From NCBI GenBank assembly GCA_900553055.1, contig USBV01000113.1, positions 1 through 5,111 on the forward strand: DNA of 5,111 nucleotides, in the 5' to 3' direction. Under the pieces are notes generated by a model. The model saw only the letters and a list, made by a program, of their open reading frames with translations. It ran no database searches and was not told the origin of the DNA. Positions 1 through 5,111 of the stretch are shown piece by piece; the stretch's first letter is position 1, and each line of letters begins with the position of its first letter. A program made the position numbers and the translations under genes. The stretch comes from an uncultured Phascolarctobacterium sp. (GTDB taxonomy: Bacteria; Bacillota; Negativicutes; Acidaminococcales; Acidaminococcaceae).

Positions 1-283
1 AGTGCCGGCAGCACTTTCTGTGGATGCAAGGCTGGACTTGGCAGCGGAGCATTTACAAATGCTTATTGATTATAAGGGCGAGACCATCTCTGTGAAGGAA
101 ATGCGCCGCCATATTTCGGCTTATCTTAAGGGCCTGCCCCATGCGGCAGAATTCCGTGGCCGCTTTCATAAGGTGGATACGCAAAAGCAGTTCTTAGAAT
201 TGCTAGCTGAGTATCGTCACTGTGCTCGTAATTATTATGAGCAAGAAAAACATTTTACAGCTCCCATTGAAGAAAAAAGATAA
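1..283 (+). CDS. dusB: tRNA-dihydrouridine synthase, DusB type (3' end only)
   Basis: This is the C-terminal part (about 93 residues) of a gene whose start lies left of the window; base 1 is the last base of a split codon, and the GTG at 2 is an internal valine codon, not a start. Dus enzymes are cytoplasmic FMN/NADPH flavoproteins that reduce specific uridines of tRNA to dihydrouridine. What is visible is the helical C-terminal tRNA-binding domain: a helix with AAEHLQMLIDYKGE, then the family signature EMRRHISAYLKGLPHAAEFR, then a final helix resembling the usual 'T..e...lL.eY' segment. The FMN-binding TIM barrel and its catalytic cysteine are outside the window and cannot be checked. Full-length family members are about 320-330 residues. 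A dus gene upstream of greA-lysS is a layout I recall from Firmicutes, which supports the DusB assignment over DusA or DusC. The family is near certain; the paralogue letter is less so. Confidence 0.87.
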   Translation, partial: VPAALSVDARLDLAAEHLQMLIDYKGETISVKEMRRHISAYLKGLPHAAEFRGRFHKVDTQKQFLELLAEYRHCARNYYEQEKHFTAPIEEKR

Positions 284-295
284 ATATGTTACAAT
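267..295 (+). promoter_or_regulatory. Predicted sigma-A promoter with extended -10, upstream of the 333-1259 gene
   Basis: The -35 candidate TTGAAG (267-272, 4/6 matches) is followed after exactly 17 bp by TACAAT (290-295, 5/6 matches), and a TG at 287-288 gives an extended -10 (TGTTACAAT). Transcription would start near 302, leaving a leader of about 30 nt before the ATG at 333. The -35 lies inside the last codons of the dusB-like gene. No terminator separates the two genes, so read-through from upstream is also possible. An 8-bp palindrome TACATGTA (312-319) lies in the leader, but it is too short to call an operator. Confidence 0.5.
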
Positions 296-332
296 AATAT
301 TTTGTTAAAGATACATGTAGGGAGTTTGGATT

Positions 333-1259
333 ATGGAAGAAAGTAAGCAAGCCAAGCATATTATCAGCATTAGCCTTGGCTCCTCCAAACGGGATGCCAG
401 TGCAGTGCTGGAGCTTGCTGGACAAAAAGTGCATATCGAACGCCGTGGTACTGATGGCGATTTTAATAAAGCACGCGAGCTGATGGAGCAGTGGGACGGC
501 AGGGTTGATGCGATGGGACTTGGTGGCACGGACCTTTATGTTTATGCCGGCAAGGAGCGCTACACCTTCCGCGAATCCGCTCGCTTAATCGCCAATGTAA
601 AGCACACGCCTGTTTTGGATGGCAGTGGGCTCAAAAACTCCTTGGAGCGCAAGGTTATCCACGATTTGGCTACCAGCCACCAGCTGCCGATAAAAGGGAG
701 CAAGGTGCTGCTAGTATGCGCCGTGGACCGCTTTGGTATGGCGGAGGCATTTATGGATGCTGGCGCACAGGTAACCTTTGGCGATTTGCTTTTTGGCCTT
801 AATATTAACAGGCCACTTTATTCCCTTAAGGCTTTGGCTTGGTGGGCGAAGCTTTTGGCTCCTGTTGTGACCAAGCTGCCCGTGAGCTGGTTTTATCCCA
901 TGGGCAAGGAGCAGGAAAAAAGAGTATTGCGCTATCCGGAATATTTCCGTGAGAGCGATATTATAGCAGGCGATTTTCATTATATTAAAAAGTTTATGCC
1001 GGATAGCCTGCCTGGTAAAATAATTATTACCAATACGGTGACAGCAGCCGACAGAGAAATGCTGAAAAAGGCCGGTGTTAAAATTTTAGTTACAACCACC
1101 CCCTGCATCAAGGGGCGTAGCTTTGGTACCAATGTTATGGAAGCATTGTTGGTGGCCTTACAAAATGGGAAGGGGCCTTTATCTGCCGCGGAGTATTTAA
1201 AGCTTATTGAGCATTATCATATTAAATCTTCTGTGGAGTACTTGGCTGCGAAGGAGTAG
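333..1259 (+). CDS. Conserved protein of the Firmicutes family labelled 'quinate 5-dehydrogenase'; function unknown
   Basis: A 308-residue protein with AGGGAG (319-324) 8 bp before its ATG. From memory it matches a Firmicutes family commonly annotated as quinate 5-dehydrogenase and often found beside a 'shikimate dehydrogenase'-like gene, as here. Recognisable conserved-looking blocks are SLGSSKRDA (14-22), GTDGDFNKA (39-47), GLGGTDLYVYAG (62-73), DGSGLKNSLER (96-106), VDRFGMAEAF (131-140), TTTP (254-257) and GRSFGTNVMEA (261-271). I see no GxGxxG dinucleotide-binding loop, which makes the dehydrogenase label doubtful. Residues 161-190 form a hydrophobic, Trp- and Pro-containing stretch (LKALAWWAKLLAPVV) that could be an amphipathic membrane- or lipid-facing segment; there is no signal peptide. 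The gene ends 8 bp before the AAR-like gene, so the two are probably co-expressed and may act together. The reading frame is secure; the biochemical role is not known to me. Confidence 0.85.
   Translation: MEESKQAKHIISISLGSSKRDASAVLELAGQKVHIERRGTDGDFNKARELMEQWDGRVDAMGLGGTDLYVYAGKERYTFRESARLIANVKHTPVLDGSGLKNSLERKVIHDLATSHQLPIKGSKVLLVCAVDRFGMAEAFMDAGAQVTFGDLLFGLNINRPLYSLKALAWWAKLLAPVVTKLPVSWFYPMGKEQEKRVLRYPEYFRESDIIAGDFHYIKKFMPDSLPGKIIITNTVTAADREMLKKAGVKILVTTTPCIKGRSFGTNVMEALLVALQNGKGPLSAAEYLKLIEHYHIKSSVEYLAAKE
1251..1256 (+). promoter_or_regulatory. Ribosome binding site of the AAR-like gene, inside the end of the upstream gene
   Basis: AAGGAG sits directly before the TAG stop (1257-1259) of the upstream gene and 11 bp before the ATG at 1268. 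Ribosomes finishing the first gene would cover this site, so translation of the two genes is probably coupled. It also supports 1268 as the true start. Confidence 0.7.
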
Positions 1260-1267
1260 TATTAATC

Positions 1268-2353
1268 ATGGAAAAGTTTGCTTTTATTTTTCATCCTCTA
1301 ACCTTAGAGGACATGGAGCATTTGTCCCCCGTTATGAAGTATATCCCAGACCCCATAATTGAGGCCTGCCTGAAAATGAAAAAGCCCTTTAAGGTTTCGC
1401 ATATTACGGGCGTTAAAAGTCCTTACGCCGAGGCCGAGGGCTGGTTTATCGGTTGTCCGTTAACTGCTAAGCAAATGGTGCAGCTGCCGGAGGAATTTGT
1501 TATGGACCGCATTATTGAATCCGGTAAAATAGCGCAGGAGCTGGGCGCAAAAATTGTAGGCTTGGGTGCTTTTACTTCCATCGTAGGTGATGCCGGCATT
1601 ACTGTTGCTAAAAATTTGGATATCGCTGTTACCAGTGGCAATAGCTATACTGTAGCCACCGCTATTCAAGGCACTAAGGAGGCTGCCCGCATGATGGGTA
1701 AGGATTTGCGTGAGTGCCGTGCTGTGGTTGTTGGTGCAACGGGCTCCATTGGTGCTGCGAGCGTGCGGCTCTTATCCAAAGAGGTTAAGCATATTACCTT
1801 GGTAGCACGTCACATGGAACCGTTGGAAGAGCTGGCCCAGGAGCTAATTGAGCAAAATCACTGTGAGGTGGCTGTAAGCCAGGATATTCATGCTTCCCTA
1901 AAGGAAGCAGATATCGTCATTACCGTTACTAGTGCTTTGGACTTTTTGATTGAGCCTGAGGACCTAAAGCCTGGCTGCGTTGTGTGCGATGTTGCGCGCC
2001 CGCGTAATGTATCGCGAGAGGTATCCTTAAAGCGCAACGACGTGCTGGTTATTGAGGGCGGTATCATTCACGTTCCCGGTAATGTTGACTTCCATTTCAA
2101 TTTTGGCTTCCCGCCGCGCACTTCTTATGCTTGCATGAGTGAGACCATGATTTTGGCCTTGGATGGACGCTACGAAAACTTCTCTTTGGGACGCAATTTG
2201 GATATCAATAAAATTAATTTAATTTCCCAGCTGGCAGATAAGCATCATTTCCGCATGTCCGGCTTCCGCAATTTTGAACGTGCCGTATCTAACGAGCATA
2301 TTGAGGAAGTTCGTCATAATGCACAAATGGCACTGGCTATCCACGGCTTTTAA
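1268..2353 (+). CDS. Acyl-ACP reductase-like (AAR/COG5322-type) NAD(P)-dependent oxidoreductase
   Basis: A 361-residue cytoplasmic Rossmann-fold protein. Compared from memory with cyanobacterial long-chain acyl-ACP reductase (341 residues in Synechococcus elongatus), which reduces acyl-ACP to fatty aldehyde through a cysteine thioester, the blocks line up in order: an N-terminal FIFHPLTLEDM like 'LIGHLTSLEQA', LGAFTSIV (99-106), TSGNSYTVA (122-130), the nucleotide loop VVGATGSIG (154-162), DVARPRNV (241-248), VIEGGIIHVPG (261-271) and SYACMSETMILALDG (286-300) followed by ENFSLGRN (303-310). Cys289 falls where AAR has its acylated cysteine (Cys294), so the active site looks intact. The extra length is a C-terminal tail after about residue 327. 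Databases often name such Firmicutes proteins shikimate dehydrogenase or predicted amino acid dehydrogenase, but the fold-wide pattern fits AAR better. No aldehyde-deformylating oxygenase gene is adjacent, as expected for an anaerobe. Substrate and product are inferred; family membership is well supported. Confidence 0.82.
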   Translation: MEKFAFIFHPLTLEDMEHLSPVMKYIPDPIIEACLKMKKPFKVSHITGVKSPYAEAEGWFIGCPLTAKQMVQLPEEFVMDRIIESGKIAQELGAKIVGLGAFTSIVGDAGITVAKNLDIAVTSGNSYTVATAIQGTKEAARMMGKDLRECRAVVVGATGSIGAASVRLLSKEVKHITLVARHMEPLEELAQELIEQNHCEVAVSQDIHASLKEADIVITVTSALDFLIEPEDLKPGCVVCDVARPRNVSREVSLKRNDVLVIEGGIIHVPGNVDFHFNFGFPPRTSYACMSETMILALDGRYENFSLGRNLDINKINLISQLADKHHFRMSGFRNFERAVSNEHIEEVRHNAQMALAIHGF

Positions 2354-2355
2354 TA

Positions 2356-2385
2356 TTGACAAATAAATCTGGCACAGCTTATAAT
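2356..2385 (+). promoter_or_regulatory. Consensus sigma-A promoter for greA-lysS
   Basis: TTGACA (2356-2361) and TATAAT (2380-2385) both match the consensus perfectly and are 18 bp apart. The -35 begins 3 bp after the AAR-like gene's stop codon. Transcription should start near 2392, giving a leader of about 45 nt before the greA ATG. I see no stable hairpin or riboswitch in this short leader and no terminator ahead of the promoter, so upstream transcripts may also continue into greA. Confidence 0.85.
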
Positions 2386-2436
2386 GATGGCACAGGTTAA
2401 ATATATTCAAATAATTTATGATAAAGGAGCAGGAAA

Positions 2437-2913
2437 ATGGCAATTAAAGAAACTCAAATCACCGCTGAAGGCCTTCAAAAATTAGAAGAAGAATTAGCGC
2501 AACGTAAAGGTGCTATTCGTGAAGAAATCTTAGAGCGAATTAAAGAAGCAAGAGCTCAGGGTGACTTAAGCGAAAACTCCGAGTATGACCAAGCAAAGGA
2601 AGATCAGGGCAAAAATGAAAGCCGCATTGTGGAATTGGAGCAGATGATTAAAACTGCAGTTATCATCGATACCTCCGCTTCCTCTAAGGAAGGCAAGGTT
2701 TCTCTGGGCTGCACTGTAGTACTGAAGGATATGGAAACCGAAGAGGAAGAAAGCTATACCTTGGTTGGTACCACTGAAGCTGATCCCTTCGAAAACAAGA
2801 TTTCTAATGAATCTCCTGTAGGCAAGGCTGTTATTGGCAAAAAGATTGGTGATGTCGTGATTGCCGTTACTCCTGCAGGCGAGTTGTCCTACAAAATTTT
2901 GGAAGTTAAATAA
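2437..2913 (+). CDS. greA: Transcription elongation factor GreA
   Basis: A 158-residue protein, the normal length for GreA. It enters the RNA polymerase secondary channel and stimulates cleavage of the 3' end of backtracked RNA, releasing stalled complexes. Residues 1-75 or so are the antiparallel coiled coil, with heptad-like charged stretches on both sides of the tip GDLSENSEYDQAKEDQ (42-57). Asp43 and Glu46 correspond to the acidic tip residues (Asp41/Glu44 in E. coli) that coordinate the catalytic Mg2+. Residues from about 80 to 158 form the FKBP-like C-terminal domain with the family's VSLGCTVVL, ESPVGKAVIGKKIGD and ending YKILEV. AAAGGAG (2423-2429) lies 7 bp before the ATG. The gene has its own consensus promoter and is followed 15 bp later by lysS, a common Firmicutes pairing. 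Nothing in it is truncated. Confidence 0.97.
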   Translation: MAIKETQITAEGLQKLEEELAQRKGAIREEILERIKEARAQGDLSENSEYDQAKEDQGKNESRIVELEQMIKTAVIIDTSASSKEGKVSLGCTVVLKDMETEEEESYTLVGTTEADPFENKISNESPVGKAVIGKKIGDVVIAVTPAGELSYKILEVK

Positions 2914-2925
2914 TAAAGGAGCTAA

Positions 2926-4905
<1,980 letters not shown>

Positions 4906-4948
4906 GGAGCTCAGTAGAGGCTATATATAGTTCTATAAGCATAACTGT

Positions 4949-4990
4949 GGCTTGCATTGGTGTAAACCGATGCAAGCCTCTTTTTGTGTT
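4949..4990 (+). terminator. Rho-independent terminator after lysS
   Basis: A 12-bp stem, GGCTTGCATTGG (4949-4960) pairing with CCGATGCAAGCC (4967-4978) with a single G-T wobble, encloses a 6-nt loop (4961-4966) and is followed by a T-rich run (TCTTTTTGTGTT, 4979-4990). It starts 44 bp after the lysS stop and should end the greA-lysS transcript. Confidence 0.94.
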
Positions 4991-5015
4991 TACAGGATGC
5001 TTTTGCACAGCTTGG

Positions 5016-5052
5016 AAAAAAGCAGTAAAAAACTCAAAAAAACTTGCAAAAA
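5016..5052 (+). promoter_or_regulatory. Phased A-tracts / UP-element-like region
   Basis: Four A-tracts, A6 (5016-5021), A6 (5027-5032), A7 (5036-5042) and A5 (5048-5052), have centres about 11, 9.5 and 11 bp apart, close to one helical turn. Such phasing bends DNA. The last two tracts lie at about -56 to -40 relative to the predicted start near 5092, where the RNA polymerase alpha subunit contacts UP elements. Confidence 0.6.
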
Positions 5053-5056
5053 GGTG

Positions 5057-5085
5057 TTGACATTAAAAACTGGCTGTGGTATTAT
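5057..5085 (+). promoter_or_regulatory. Strong sigma-A promoter reading out of the window, possibly a stable-RNA operon
   Basis: TTGACA (5057-5062, perfect) and TATTAT (5080-5085, 5/6) are 17 bp apart, with TG at 5077-5078 forming an extended -10. Transcription would begin near 5092, leaving only about 20 nt of transcript inside the window and no recognisable gene in them. The near-ideal core plus the A-tract region just upstream is typical of rRNA or tRNA operon promoters; that identity is inference, and a protein gene with a long leader is equally possible on what is visible. Confidence 0.75.
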
Positions 5086-5111
5086 ATACAAGTCGACGCG
5101 ATACGGCAACA

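Noticed and set aside
305..529. Minus-strand open frame near the start of the 333-1259 gene (and similar ones at 711-980, 1423-1669, 2219-2443, 4173-4697)
   Set aside because: All lie opposite well-supported genes, have low-complexity or Ser/Ala-rich translations and no family resemblance.
4920..4940. AT-rich palindrome CTATATATAG and possible small hairpin before the terminator
   Set aside because: The perfect symmetry is only the 10-bp AT palindrome; the longer pairing needs bulges and would be unstable. No known operator is recognised.
4970..5111. Open frame starting at ATG 4970 and running off the window (begins MQASFCVYRM)
   Set aside because: Its start lies inside the terminator stem, it has no ribosome binding site, it crosses the A-tracts and promoter, and its Lys-rich composition comes from the A-runs.

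Overview
The window (5111 bp, all genes on the + strand) reads as a chromosomal housekeeping segment of an anaerobic Firmicute. The pairing of greA with lysS near a DusB-type gene, strong AAGGAG-type ribosome binding sites, consensus sigma-A promoters and moderate GC point that way. A Negativicutes origin (for example Acidaminococcaceae/Phascolarctobacterium-like) is my best guess, but it is inference and not proven by the sequence.

Layout: (1) 1-283, the 3' end of a tRNA-dihydrouridine synthase gene (dusB type). (2) 267-295, a likely extended -10 promoter overlapping the end of that gene. (3) 333-1259, a conserved protein of a poorly understood Firmicutes family usually labelled 'quinate 5-dehydrogenase', and 1268-2353, a Rossmann-fold protein that resembles cyanobacterial long-chain acyl-ACP reductase (AAR), including the catalytic cysteine region. 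These two look translationally coupled. (4) 2356-2385, a full-consensus promoter (TTGACA, 18 bp, TATAAT) starting 3 bp after the AAR-like stop. (5) 2437-2913 greA and 2929-4905 lysS, separated by 15 bp. The LysRS carries an extra C-terminal tRNA-binding (EMAP/Trbp111-type) domain. (6) 4949-4990, a strong intrinsic terminator. (7) 5016-5111, phased A-tracts leading into another strong promoter, whose transcript runs off the window. It may be an rRNA or tRNA operon.

The flanking genes serve tRNA modification, transcript-cleavage rescue of RNA polymerase and lysyl-tRNA synthesis. The middle pair is functionally different. Its second member is predicted to reduce an acyl thioester to an aldehyde or to be a related NAD(P)H enzyme, and its first member is of unknown function. 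This pair, and the LysRS-tRBD fusion, are the most interesting content. I see no mobile element, CRISPR array, tRNA or rRNA gene body within the window.
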